A stretch of DNA of 50,202 bases from Gammaproteobacteria bacterium (GTDB taxonomy: Bacteria; Pseudomonadota; Gammaproteobacteria; Pseudomonadales; Pseudohongiellaceae): the NCBI GenBank assembly GCA_028818225.1, contig JAPPOG010000089.1, forward strand, positions 1 to 50,202, written 5' to 3'. Below the pieces are notes generated by a model. That model worked only from the letters and a program-made list of their open reading frames with translations, did no database searches and was not told where the DNA came from. The position numbers and the translations under genes were made by a program. Positions 9,813-17,067 of this stretch are shown here, piece after piece. Position 1 is the stretch's first letter, and every line of letters begins with the position of its first letter.

Positions 9813-9848
9813 AAAAAACGCGGGCCACATGTTGTGGGTGTGGCCCGC
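9813..9848 (-). terminator. Rho-independent terminator of the PQQ alcohol dehydrogenase gene
   Basis: The arms GCGGGCCACA (9820-9829) and TGTGGCCCGC (9839-9848) form a perfect ten-base-pair stem with a nine-base loop. On the minus strand the stem is followed by a run of six T residues (9813-9818). It sits 16 bases past the stop of the PQQ alcohol dehydrogenase gene and also separates it from the convergent oxidoreductase gene. Confidence 0.9.
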
Positions 9849-9864
9849 TAATTCGATGATAAGA

Positions 9865-11511
9865 TTAATCGTCCAAAACGAACGTATAGACGACATTTCC
9901 AGAAGCGATAGTGACATGTTGCTGACCATCGACTTCATAAGTGATAGGGGCCGCATGAACACGACGACCCAATGAAATATTCCAAAGCTCTTCACCGTTT
10001 TCGGCATTCAGAGCGAAGAAGTATCCGTCAGCAGTACCACTAAACAACAGGCCGCCTGCGGTAGTTGTAATACCAGCAGATGAACGAGGCATGATCGGGA
10101 ACTCCCACTGGATTTCAGTGGAAACCGGATCGATTGCTCGAATATAACTCTGAAAGGCGTCCATTGGTCGATCATAACGACCACCACCGCCGGTATAGCG
10201 TTCGCCTTCCTCATAATCCTCATCACGTTTGAAGAAGATTTGTTCTCCGTCGAAAGAGGTTACGTAGAATAAGCCGGAGTCCGGATTATAAGCCGGTGAA
10301 TACCAGTTGGTACCACCAGTAATTGGCGGGGATACCATTATGCCTTCGTAAGTCGGTGCCATACCGGGTACGCGAATAGGTGCACCTGTAACCGGATCTA
10401 ATCCCTGAGCCCAGGTTTGTGTGGCAAACGGACTGCCTTCCAGAAACTGTCCGGTAGCCGCATCGATGCTATAGAAAAAGGCATTACGATTTGCCCACAT
10501 CATCACGCGACGATCCTGGCCGCCCATGTTCAGGTCTGCCAGAATAGGAATCTGAATGGCATCCCAATCGTGCACATCGTGCGGCGTAAACTGGAAGTAC
10601 CATTCAATTTCGCCGGTATCACCGTTCAATGCTAGGGCGGAATCGGAATAGAGGTTGTCCCCTAAGCGTACATCACCATTCCAGTCAGGGCCCGGGTTGC
10701 CGGTTCCCCAGTAAATGAGATTTAAATCTGGATCATAGGCACCGGTAATCCAGGTGGCTGACCCCCCGGTTTTCCAGGAATCACCCAGCCAGGTTTCCAC
10801 GCCGGGTTCGCCTTCGCCAGGAATTGTATAAGTTCGCCAAACCAGTTCGCCGGTAACCGGGTCATAAGCATCGATGAATCCGCGAATACCAAACTCACCA
10901 CCAGCGATACCAGTAACAACCAGATCTTTTACAATTAAGGGTGCTGCTGTCTTACTGTAACCAGAATCATGCTTCGCAACTTCTGTATCCCATAACAGGT
11001 TGCCGGTTCGCGCATCGATTGCAACAAGGTGTGCATCGAGTGTGCTCATGAAAAGCGTTTCACCGAGAATCGCAACGCCGCGATTGTTACGTCCGCAACA
11101 GATTCGCAGATCGTCCGGCATTTCATGATTGTAGCGCCAGTACTGGCGACCGGTGCGTGCGTCAACTGCTACCACATTGCTCGGCGCTTCAGTAATAAAC
11201 ATAATGCCGTCCACTACCACTGGCACAGTTTCAGCGCGATCGATTTCAGGAATCTGATAAGCCCACTTCAACTCAAGTTCATCGACATTGCTAACATTTA
11301 CTTCGTCGAGAAGAGAATGACGCTGAGCATCGAGTGTGCCGTTATACATTAACCAGTTGTGGGGTTCGTCTTTCGCATTAACCAGTCTTTCCCAGGTAAT
11401 GGGAGAGAATGCAGGTGTCATTACAGTTTCAAATTCCTGTTCCTGTGCCGACAGTTGCGCAGTTATTGTTGTTATTGTTAGCGCACAAAAAGTGCAGAGA
11501 ATGCGTTTCAT
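9865..11511 (-). CDS. PQQ-dependent alcohol dehydrogenase, probably lanthanide-type
   Basis: This 548-residue protein has a signal peptide (MKRILCTFCALTITTITAQLSA) and the full methanol/ethanol dehydrogenase propeller. It has the adjacent cysteines Cys138-Cys139 that form the ring disulfide over PQQ, a metal-ligand Glu in GGEFGIRGF (about 206), Asn in WGTGNPGPDWN (about 272), and the active-site stretch TPHDVHDWD. In that stretch Asp315 aligns with the catalytic base, and Asp317, two residues on, is the position that is Asp in lanthanide-dependent enzymes such as XoxF and PedH, but Ala or Ser in calcium enzymes. The start is one base after the cytochrome c stop, with GGGAGG inside the end of the cytochrome gene, so the two are translationally coupled. 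The substrate is unknown; it should act in the periplasm. Confidence 0.9.
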   Translation of the reverse strand: MKRILCTFCALTITTITAQLSAQEQEFETVMTPAFSPITWERLVNAKDEPHNWLMYNGTLDAQRHSLLDEVNVSNVDELELKWAYQIPEIDRAETVPVVVDGIMFITEAPSNVVAVDARTGRQYWRYNHEMPDDLRICCGRNNRGVAILGETLFMSTLDAHLVAIDARTGNLLWDTEVAKHDSGYSKTAAPLIVKDLVVTGIAGGEFGIRGFIDAYDPVTGELVWRTYTIPGEGEPGVETWLGDSWKTGGSATWITGAYDPDLNLIYWGTGNPGPDWNGDVRLGDNLYSDSALALNGDTGEIEWYFQFTPHDVHDWDAIQIPILADLNMGGQDRRVMMWANRNAFFYSIDAATGQFLEGSPFATQTWAQGLDPVTGAPIRVPGMAPTYEGIMVSPPITGGTNWYSPAYNPDSGLFYVTSFDGEQIFFKRDEDYEEGERYTGGGGRYDRPMDAFQSYIRAIDPVSTEIQWEFPIMPRSSAGITTTAGGLLFSGTADGYFFALNAENGEELWNISLGRRVHAAPITYEVDGQQHVTIASGNVVYTFVLDD

Positions 11512-11512
11512 G

Positions 11513-12325
11513 CTAATTTTCCTCCCTTCTCAGAGAAAACAAGTAGGCGACTAAATCGTCTAATTCACTTTCTGACATTGATCCATCATAACTGGGCATC
11601 GTTGAGCGCTCGATGCGTTCGATAGACTGAATATCGTCTTTCTGGAACGACCAGAGATTAGAGTCGTTATCCATAATTCTCACCGAGAAGCTGTCCTCAC
11701 CCATGCGAAAACCACTGCGAGGTACACCGTCTGCTCCAGTAATTTCCAGAGTCCACCATCTTGGTGCGACATCTTCGTGAGGATTGGTAATTGCAGTCAT
11801 TAAGTCTTCCGGTCGGGTGCTTTCTCCAACGCGAGAAAGGTCAGGACCAAGTCTTCCACCTTGACCATTGACCATGTGACAGGATGAACAATCTCCTTTA
11901 CCTCTGAACAAAGCCAATCCGGAATCCGCATCGCCGTCAAGTTCTACCAGGTTGGGGTCATAGCGGAGTGACTCTATGTAAGCCACCAATTGCCAAACCT
12001 GGTTGTCAGGCAGGTCTGCATCAACCGGTAACATTGCGGTATTGGGGACACCATTACGAATGACATTAAAGATCCCGACTTCATTGCTGGCACGATTCAG
12101 CCGGCCCGTAATATCGGGAGCACCAGTTTCATCATTGCCTTTTGCATCGAAGCCGTGACAGCGGGAACACTGTCTTTCGAAATAGCGTTCGCCCTGGGCA
12201 ACGTCGTAAGGGGTGTTATAGAGGGTGCCGGCATCTTCCGCAGAGCTTGGGAGGCCAGCGAGAATAAGGGATAGCGCTCCAACGGGCAGGAGACTTTTCC
12301 ACAGAATGCTTGCTTGCAGGCGCAT
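11513..12325 (-). CDS. Exported diheme cytochrome c with PVC-type heme-binding C-terminal domain
   Basis: The start at 12325 is set by AAGGAG five bases upstream. The 270-residue protein has a signal peptide ending near ...SSAED (residues 27-31). A first c-type heme site CSRCH is at residues 53-57 and a second CSSCH at 146-150. The first domain has PNTAMLP with a likely Met ligand. The second, with GQGGRLGPDLSRVG and the tail MPSYDGSMSESELDDLVAYL, matches the pattern of the putative heme-binding domain first noted in planctomycetes (TIGR02603-like). It lies directly upstream of the PQQ alcohol dehydrogenase, so I infer that it accepts electrons from that enzyme in the periplasm and passes them to the respiratory chain. 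Confidence 0.9.
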   Translation of the reverse strand: MRLQASILWKSLLPVGALSLILAGLPSSAEDAGTLYNTPYDVAQGERYFERQCSRCHGFDAKGNDETGAPDITGRLNRASNEVGIFNVIRNGVPNTAMLPVDADLPDNQVWQLVAYIESLRYDPNLVELDGDADSGLALFRGKGDCSSCHMVNGQGGRLGPDLSRVGESTRPEDLMTAITNPHEDVAPRWWTLEITGADGVPRSGFRMGEDSFSVRIMDNDSNLWSFQKDDIQSIERIERSTMPSYDGSMSESELDDLVAYLFSLRREEN

Positions 12326-12421
12326 ACTCACTCCTTCTTCTTGTGTTGTCCGTGAGAACACCTAGTGTAACACCAGTGGGAGTTGATGCAATCGCAGGGT
12401 TGACGGGGTTTTCGGCTGATT

Positions 12422-12892
12422 CTAAGAGTCCTGCTGGCGCCAAGTTGTATCTTTACGACCAATCTGATCCAGCCCGGGTTCCAGAATGCCTTTGCCGGGG
12501 ATGAAATTTGCCTCCAGGCGGATGCCGTCTGGGTCTTCAAACAGGACTGAATAATAGCCCGGGGCGAAGCCATCTTGCTGAGGGCCATGGATGATATTAG
12601 CGCCCAGTGCCAGCGCAACTTCGTGAATCTGATCCACATCTTTCCTGGAACGAGCGCGGAAACAAAAGTGATGAAGTCCTGCCCGACGCTGGTCGAATAG
12701 CTGATGGCGATTTTCTTCGGAGCATTGGTGAATAACAATGCCAGTGCGGCCGCCGACACCGTAGAAACCATAAGCATTATCCAACACGACCTTCATATTG
12801 AGGCTTTTGAATAATTCCCTGTAAAACGGTTTCGATCTTTCTAAATCGGTAACAGTCAGGGCAATATGAGCGATTCCATTGATTTCTGGCAT
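12422..12892 (-). CDS. VOC (glyoxalase/dioxygenase) superfamily protein
   Basis: This 156-residue protein has one full vicinal-oxygen-chelate module pair. The first is GIAHIALTVTDLERSKPFYRE with His9. The second half contains GLHHFCFRARSRKDVDQIHE and ends its core with LFEDPDGIRLE. These provide the usual His, His and Glu metal ligands. It is soluble and cytoplasmic. Members include glyoxalase I, extradiol dioxygenases and fosfomycin-resistance enzymes; nothing here fixes which. The C-terminal twenty or so residues are polar and outside the fold. It lies 97 bases upstream of the cytochrome c gene on the same strand and may belong to the same transcript. Confidence 0.85.
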   Translation of the reverse strand: MPEINGIAHIALTVTDLERSKPFYRELFKSLNMKVVLDNAYGFYGVGGRTGIVIHQCSEENRHQLFDQRRAGLHHFCFRARSRKDVDQIHEVALALGANIIHGPQQDGFAPGYYSVLFEDPDGIRLEANFIPGKGILEPGLDQIGRKDTTWRQQDS

Positions 12893-13073
12893 TTAGAATT
12901 TTATCTCGGTTCTTATGATTTTAGAGGTGCATTCATTGCAAACCTTTGTTCTCACCAAATAAATTTCAATTAACTAAATCGCCAAGCGTAAAGATGTTAG
13001 TAGTAGCTACAAACTCATTCACATGATCAACATAGGATTTTGGGAAAGTGCTCTGAATTGATAATCGTTCCCA

Positions 13074-13496
13074 TTAGTTTATAGCGATTGGACCTCTGCC
13101 CAGATTGGCAGCCACGATTGCCAAAGTGGAGTTCAGGCGGGCTTCGTCAATCGCCCCTTGTTCATATTGGAAATAAGCCATATCGCCATGTCGAAATACA
13201 TTGATCAGGTAAAGTGCAAACCGAATCTGTTCTAATTCAGTTAGCTCTGGATTATCACTGGACGCGGCGAGAAAGATTGACGCCAGTTGTTCGTCTTGAA
13301 TTGCTTGAGAATTCAACTCTGCGATGCTCGTGGTCAGATCCTGGTAAGTGGCAATTTCTACTGCGGAAGTATTCAGTCTTGCTTGCGCGGTGCTTTGATG
13401 AAGTTCATAGGCAACTACAATTAAGGAAATTACTACCGCAACAGCCGCTGTTATTTCTGCGATCGCAGACCATTTTTGCAATTGTTCGTTGTTCAT
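13074..13496 (-). CDS. Small single-span membrane protein of unknown function
   Basis: This 140-residue protein has one transmembrane segment near the N-terminus (AAVAVVISLIVVAYELHQ), then a long helical region (STAQARLNTSAVEIATYQ and onwards). It is the distant relative of the broken cassette gene at 16131-16815: both start with a short amphipathic stretch, a single span ending in tyrosine plus polar residues, a helical linker, then EL-(T)-x-x-E-x-x-(R/Q)F followed by a short helix and an acidic Gln/Glu-Gly loop. Such proteins are frequent in marine gammaproteobacteria, but no function is known to me. It starts one base after the stop of the DMT-like transporter gene, so it is the last gene of a three-gene operon. 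Confidence 0.75.
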   Translation of the reverse strand: MNNEQLQKWSAIAEITAAVAVVISLIVVAYELHQSTAQARLNTSAVEIATYQDLTTSIAELNSQAIQDEQLASIFLAASSDNPELTELEQIRFALYLINVFRHGDMAYFQYEQGAIDEARLNSTLAIVAANLGRGPIAIN

Positions 13497-13497
13497 T

Positions 13498-13956
13498 TTA
13501 ACTCCGTACTACGAGAAATACTCCAGTGGCCATTAATACCAAACCGGCAATTCGTTGCAGTGAAATATTAATCTGCGGTGAATCGAATAATCCGAATTGA
13601 TCGATGATTGACATGGCGATTAATTGACCCAGTAATACGAATGCAACTGCATTTCCGACGCCGAACCGCGGGGTTACCCAGGTAATGGTGAAGGTATAAA
13701 AAACTACGAATATACCTGCCATATAAAAATAGAATGGAGTCGAACTTTGATAAAGGGATTGCGGAATACCCTCGGTTAGCAAAGTTATTGTCAATGCGCA
13801 GACAAGTGCGAAACTGAGCAAGATGCAGGAAGCAACGGAAGTACTTTGTATCCTTACGGCCAGTCCGCCGTTGAGTGCGGCCATAATAGGAATGCCGAAT
13901 CCAGCTAGCAACATCAGGGCGGCAAAAAACCAGGTTTGGGATTGAAGAGCACCCAT
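13498..13956 (-). CDS. DMT-superfamily (DUF606/YdcZ-like) membrane transporter
   Basis: This 152-residue, strongly hydrophobic protein has about five transmembrane segments. It begins with FFAALMLLAGFGIPIMAALNG and contains the conserved WVTPRFGVGNAVAFVLLGQLI and the closing QRIAGLVLMATGVFLVV. These are typical of the short DUF606 members of the drug/metabolite transporter superfamily, which work as dimers in the inner membrane. The substrate is unknown. AGGA lies eight bases before the ATG. It is preceded by a lipoprotein gene (gap 23) and followed by the single-span protein gene (gap 1), so it is the middle gene of an operon. Confidence 0.85.
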   Translation of the reverse strand: MGALQSQTWFFAALMLLAGFGIPIMAALNGGLAVRIQSTSVASCILLSFALVCALTITLLTEGIPQSLYQSSTPFYFYMAGIFVVFYTFTITWVTPRFGVGNAVAFVLLGQLIAMSIIDQFGLFDSPQINISLQRIAGLVLMATGVFLVVRS

Positions 13957-13979
13957 GGAAAGTCCTCGCTTATTAGTGG

Positions 13980-14258
13980 TTACTGTCTCGCGGCATAAGC
14001 GCCGATGGCAAAAAATCCAATAGCATCGACACGTTCAGTGTCCTTGCTGTAAAAACCGATAGAGCCATCCTCGTTTTCCCAGTGTTCGATGCCTTCTTCA
14101 ATGAGTGCATTGATTATGTCTCGTCGAATTTCTGCATTACCCATGCGAAAGCTATCAACATTAGAAATTGGTTCATTGATTTGCCGAGCCGGTTGGGAAT
14201 CTTCGCCACAGTGGCTAAGCAGGAGTGCAAGCAATAGGATGAGTAAATAATTTTTCAT
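13980..14258 (-). CDS. Small predicted lipoprotein
   Basis: This 92-residue protein begins MKNYLLILLLALLLSHCGED, a typical lipoprotein signal with lipobox LSHC, so Cys17 should be lipidated. The mature part is short and charged (NVDSFRMGNAEIRRDIINAL, then EEGIEHWENEDGSIGFYSKD) and ends with a mildly hydrophobic AIGFFAIGAYAARQ. I do not recognise the family. Asp18 and Glu19 after the cysteine are absent or altered (Gly-Glu-Asp), so outer-membrane sorting is likely under the E. coli rule. It is the first gene of the operon with the DMT-like transporter and the single-span protein. Confidence 0.75.
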   Translation of the reverse strand: MKNYLLILLLALLLSHCGEDSQPARQINEPISNVDSFRMGNAEIRRDIINALIEEGIEHWENEDGSIGFYSKDTERVDAIGFFAIGAYAARQ

Positions 14259-14340
14259 TGAGCTTCTTGGTAGTTACAAAGAGCTTATCCAAAATTCTTG
14301 ACTTAATCACTTATTCCTTTCACTCATAAAAACACATGCA

Positions 14341-14370
14341 AAAAAAGAGCCGCTAGTGCGACTCTTTTTT
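14341..14370 (-). terminator. Rho-independent terminator, usable on both strands
   Basis: AAAAAAGAG at 14341-14349 pairs with CTCTTTTTT at 14362-14370. After one mismatch, CGC pairs with GCG around a TAGT loop. The symmetric A and T runs allow termination on either strand; the clear user is the minus-strand secreted-protein gene ending at 14393. Confidence 0.88.
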
Positions 14371-14392
14371 ATTTGTTTGCATAGAACTGCGA

Positions 14393-15430
14393 TTAGTTCG
14401 AAGCCTGTTCTCTTTCCGCGCGGCGGGCGCCGGCAAGAATGCCTGGCATGGAATAGTTACCTTCATGGCAGGCATACTCATATATCTGACCGTCCAGCGG
14501 GTAGTAGGCCATTTCCGCTGTCCAGGGCTGACTATAAAGGTGTTCATCCTCTACCGTGAACTGGTAGTTGATCTCATTCTCGGCATAACGGCTAAAGCGT
14601 TCAGTTATCTTTCCGTAAGGAGAGATAGGCACTGAGCTTTGACCCATTTGCAGGGGATTAATATTCGCGGTTTCTATAACCAGCGTGTCGCCTTCATACC
14701 AACCTACGGAATCACCCAGCCATTGCTGCAATTCAGGAGGGCGGCGATTCGCTCGTGCCTCTTCCGCGTTATCGAACAAAGGAATGATGCGCGCATCATG
14801 AACCATCTCAACCATGATCATGAAGTAGTCATCGGTTTGAATGAACTGATAGCTGCTGTTGTAAAGCGTACCCATCATGCCCGGGCCAGCTGTATTGCCA
14901 AAACCAATCAGGCAGCGTTCAGCGATAGGAATGGCCTCCGGCCCTGACGCATCTGCCACACCTGTGAGATAGCGGGCGCCAAATTGAGGGCGATTCAGAT
15001 CATAAGTCGGTTCGTCCAGGCGCGGAATTTGTCCACTGGGCGGATCGATAATATAGGAAGTGCGATATTCGCCTCTTACTCGAGCCAGGGTTGAGCCGGG
15101 ATCAGTCCAGAACAGGTTGTAGCCACGCAGTCCGAAATCCTGTGCCCCGACCGGCGGCGCGCCGGTCTCCGGATCGATAGCTGGTCCAGCCTCAATATTT
15201 TCGCGCGAAATACCAGCAATAGACATATTGGCAACAATTTCCTGTGCCTCTTCAGCCGACACTACTAATTCCAGGCCGCGGGGGCGGGTTAGTGAAGTGC
15301 GGGAAGCATTGCTCCAGATACCGGAAAGTTGCGGCTTATCAGCACCTTGGGCAAAGGTAACGGTTGAGCTCGCAGAGAACGCCAGACCCAAAGAAATGGT
15401 AGAGGCCAGTAGAGATTTTGACAAAGACAT
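14393..15430 (-). CDS. Secreted protein of unknown function
   Basis: This 345-residue protein has a signal peptide (MSLSKSLLASTISLGLAFSA, cleavage near TFA-QG, residue 27) and AGGGGG about seven bases before the ATG. The mature part has motifs I have seen repeated in large exported families of gammaproteobacteria and acidobacteria but for which I know no function: PQLSGIWSNASRTSLTRP at the front, DSVGWYEGDTLVIET in the middle, and YEYACHEGNYSMPGILAGAR near the end. In this group several paralogues usually sit near catabolic or PQQ enzymes. One Cys pair (in AERCLIGFG and YACHEG) may form a disulfide. It is a monocistron with its own terminator. Confidence 0.8.
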   Translation of the reverse strand: MSLSKSLLASTISLGLAFSASSTVTFAQGADKPQLSGIWSNASRTSLTRPRGLELVVSAEEAQEIVANMSIAGISRENIEAGPAIDPETGAPPVGAQDFGLRGYNLFWTDPGSTLARVRGEYRTSYIIDPPSGQIPRLDEPTYDLNRPQFGARYLTGVADASGPEAIPIAERCLIGFGNTAGPGMMGTLYNSSYQFIQTDDYFMIMVEMVHDARIIPLFDNAEEARANRRPPELQQWLGDSVGWYEGDTLVIETANINPLQMGQSSVPISPYGKITERFSRYAENEINYQFTVEDEHLYSQPWTAEMAYYPLDGQIYEYACHEGNYSMPGILAGARRAEREQASN

Positions 15431-15747
15431 GAGATCCCCCTGAAAAGAATTGTCCTGAGATTAAGCAAATTGACGAATTTGATGATTGCTAAAGGTATTC
15501 TGATACCAGTCCTAAGTAAAGATCGCTAGCTGAATTAACGTCCGGAATTGCCGGTACTTTACCTGAAATTGAGCCAGACGTTTTGCATCACTCCCCGCAT
15601 GACGAGAGCTTGCATAACGGTCTGATTGAGGGATAGCAAGTTTTCACTGGAGGTGACTGCCTTACTTGCAAGGGAGTAAGCTATGAATAATCTTCCCGTG
15701 CGTTTCATAAATGATGGCGAAAGCTGGTTCACGCAGCGATGAGTTCT
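15431..15747. other. Intergenic region with a short hairpin and a micro-ORF
   Basis: No gene is called. There is a hairpin CTTACT-tgcaaggg-AGTAAG at 15661-15680. Directly after it a 19-codon frame (15683-15742) starts with ATG behind AGGGAG; it has no recognisable product. The motif GCTTGCATAAC at 15608-15618 repeats the left arm of the palindrome at 2904. The promoter of the secreted-protein gene should lie near 15440-15540, but no clear -35/-10 pair was found. Confidence 0.4.
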
Positions 15748-15977
15748 TTATTTCTGCAAGCCAACAACATAAGCACCAACAGCATTTTGTTCAGTAGCGA
15801 GGCTGCTGGCTATCAAAGAAACTGTAAATAACTATCCACTGAATTAATTAATTGTTTGCATATCTCAATGCCAGGCATAAATTCTTCCGGCGCCATACCA
15901 TAGGTATACGGAAGTAGCACAAAGGTGATCAAGGCAATCATGGATATAGCATAAAACGCAAAATCTTTGAGCTTCAT
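15748..15977 (-). pseudogene. Small membrane protein gene, apparently frameshifted
   Basis: A 54-codon frame starts at 15977 and ends at 15813. It begins MKLKDFAFYAISMIALITF, a basic start plus a hydrophobic span, and continues PYTYGMAPEEFMPGIE. Immediately past the early stop, another frame continues with IASSLATEQNAVGAYVVGLQ and ends at 15748. This continuation looks like natural protein sequence. A single missing base near 15818-15822 would join both into about 76 residues. I infer one broken gene; it could equally be an intact 54-residue protein with an accidental tail. Its ending resembles the ending (AIGAYAARQ) of the lipoprotein at 13980. No strong ribosome binding site is seen. Confidence 0.45.
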
Positions 15978-16130
15978 TATTATTGTTCTCGAAGTTTACG
16001 AATAGTCGGCAGTTCTAGTTACGCTACCTTGAACCTAATACTAATTATGTTTGTTGCCCCCTGGTATGTGTTATGGATTCCATGGCTATATACACAGTGC
16101 TTTACTCATCTTGCTAAGCTCATGCTGGTT

Positions 16131-16520
16131 TTATCTCGATACATATTCATGGATTTCCAGCTCATCGATAAATTTTTGAAAATCTGCGTCATAATTTTGC
16201 TTTCGCAGATTCCATACATGAAGCAATGAAGCAGCTCCCATTGGCTCTGTATAATCTTTAGCCAGAACCTCCCATACTTTCTCATCCAGATTGCCATCCC
16301 GGTTTTCCAGGAATGCTGTTTCCCAGGCGCGGAAAAAGTTGGTAATCAGCACCATCAACTGTACAGATTCCGCTTCGGTGATTGAGTCATAATCTTTATT
16401 GGCGCGGACAAAAATATCGCTGATGTTGGCAGAGGCCAACATCTGGGTGGCTTCACGATGCACCTTTATCATCTCGTGCAGACCAAAGTTTTTCTGACAT
16501 TCTGCCTTCTTGGAAATCAA
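16131..16520 (-). pseudogene. Second half of broken integron-cassette gene
   Basis: This frame (129 codons from a TTG; the first inner ATG is at 16472) lacks a membrane span and overlaps the upstream half by up to 68 bases in another frame. Its middle, ISDIFVRANKDYDSITEAES followed by AWETAFLENRDGNLDEKVW, aligns with ISKLLWKGAADPECLTTEEF and PTELAFLDFQEGRMSEKLW of the upstream half. It therefore repeats the same helical unit and adds a C-terminal end (GAASLLHVWNLRKQNYDADF) typical of full-length family members. It is either the second repeat of one protein separated by a +1 frame error, or the remains of a tandem homologue. No own ribosome binding site is evident. Confidence 0.6.
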
Positions 16521-16815
16521 GAAAAGCTAATTCAGTGGGTCGCACCACGGAGCCAATCATTATTATAAATCTTTGAAATTCTTCAGTTGTAAGGCATTCC
16601 GGATCAGCAGCGCCTTTCCATAAAAGCTTGCTTATTTCTTGGTCCCAGGCGACCCACTTGCTAGCTTCTCCTCTTCCAATTAGTGTGGTCTGCCTCGCGG
16701 CTTGGTTAATGGCGGCAGTATTGATTTTTATTTGCGCTGCAAGATATATAAGAGTGGCAATCACGGCTAGCGCACCTATGATCTCACCAATTGCACCAAT
16801 AGCTTCCCAGTTCAC
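16453..16815 (-). CDS. First half of broken integron-cassette gene, single-span membrane protein
   Basis: Translation starts at a GTG at 16815, with AAGGA seven bases before it, and begins MNWEAIGAIGEIIGALAVIA. A single transmembrane segment (about residues 8-27) is followed by a helical cytoplasmic or periplasmic part. The frame ends at 16453 with ...SARDDKGAS, earlier than full-length relatives. The relation to the gene at 13074 is visible in the span, the helical linker and the acidic loop. The start is 17 bases after the end of the attC site and has almost no leader, as expected for a promoterless cassette gene. Function is unknown. Confidence 0.65.
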   Translation of the reverse strand: MNWEAIGAIGEIIGALAVIATLIYLAAQIKINTAAINQAARQTTLIGRGEASKWVAWDQEISKLLWKGAADPECLTTEEFQRFIIMIGSVVRPTELAFLDFQEGRMSEKLWSARDDKGAS

Positions 16816-16832
16816 TCGATAGTCCTTGCTCT

Positions 16833-16944
16833 ACATAACGCCCTGTTAGGGGCAGTTCGCCATATTTGGTTTGCGGATAAAATGGCCGCAGGCCATCCGA
16901 AAGCGTTATGTGGTGAGGCGCTCCCATTGAACTGATTGTTATGT
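16833..16944 (-). mobile_element. Integron attC recombination site
   Basis: Read on the minus strand, the site opens with R'' ACATAAC (16944-16938), then AAT and L'' CAGTTC (16934-16929). It closes with L' GAACTG (16857-16852), a CCCCTAACAGGGC spacer and R' GTTATGT (16839-16833). R and L boxes are exactly complementary. The TAACAAtcaGTTCAA opening and the CCCC...GGGCGTTATG ending are the usual look of attC/VCR sites. Inside, TTTGCGGAT (16870-16878) pairs with ATCCGAAA (16895-16902), and GGCC with GGCC, giving the expected imperfect hairpin. It starts 14 bases past one cassette ORF and ends 17 bases before the next start, the correct cassette position. Confidence 0.8.
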
Positions 16945-16958
16945 GCTATTTAGGACGC

Positions 16959-17067
16959 TTATCCATCAGTCAAACTATCTAGTAATGCTATAAAGCCAGG
17001 GTCGTATCCGTCTCTGGTATCCTGCAACACATCGACTAAACCTCTGTTTGTATTTAGTGTACTCGCC
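16959..17067 (-). pseudogene. 3' remnant of a first integron cassette gene
   Basis: The frame reads ASTLNTNRGLVDVLQDTRDG then YDPGFIALLDSLTDG and stops at 16959, 14 bases before the attC site. Its sequence looks like a genuine protein C-terminus. Upstream the frame runs straight into the intI remnant, antisense, and meets a stop, so the 5' part of this cassette has been deleted. I do not recognise the family. Translation could start only from a TTG near 17069, with no ribosome binding site, so it is probably silent. Confidence 0.6.

Noticed and set aside
13074..14258. Idea that the three-gene operon is also a set of integron cassettes
   Set aside because: The genes are one to 23 bases apart with no room for attC sites, despite the relation of one product to the cassette gene.
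15608..15640. GCATAACGGTCTGATTG as a possible attC left end
   Set aside because: No complementary right end within 150 bases.
15978..16130. Search for a second attC site after the broken cassette gene
   Set aside because: CCATAAC near 16071-16077 (minus strand) has no matching GTTATG partner and no L boxes, so no site is called.
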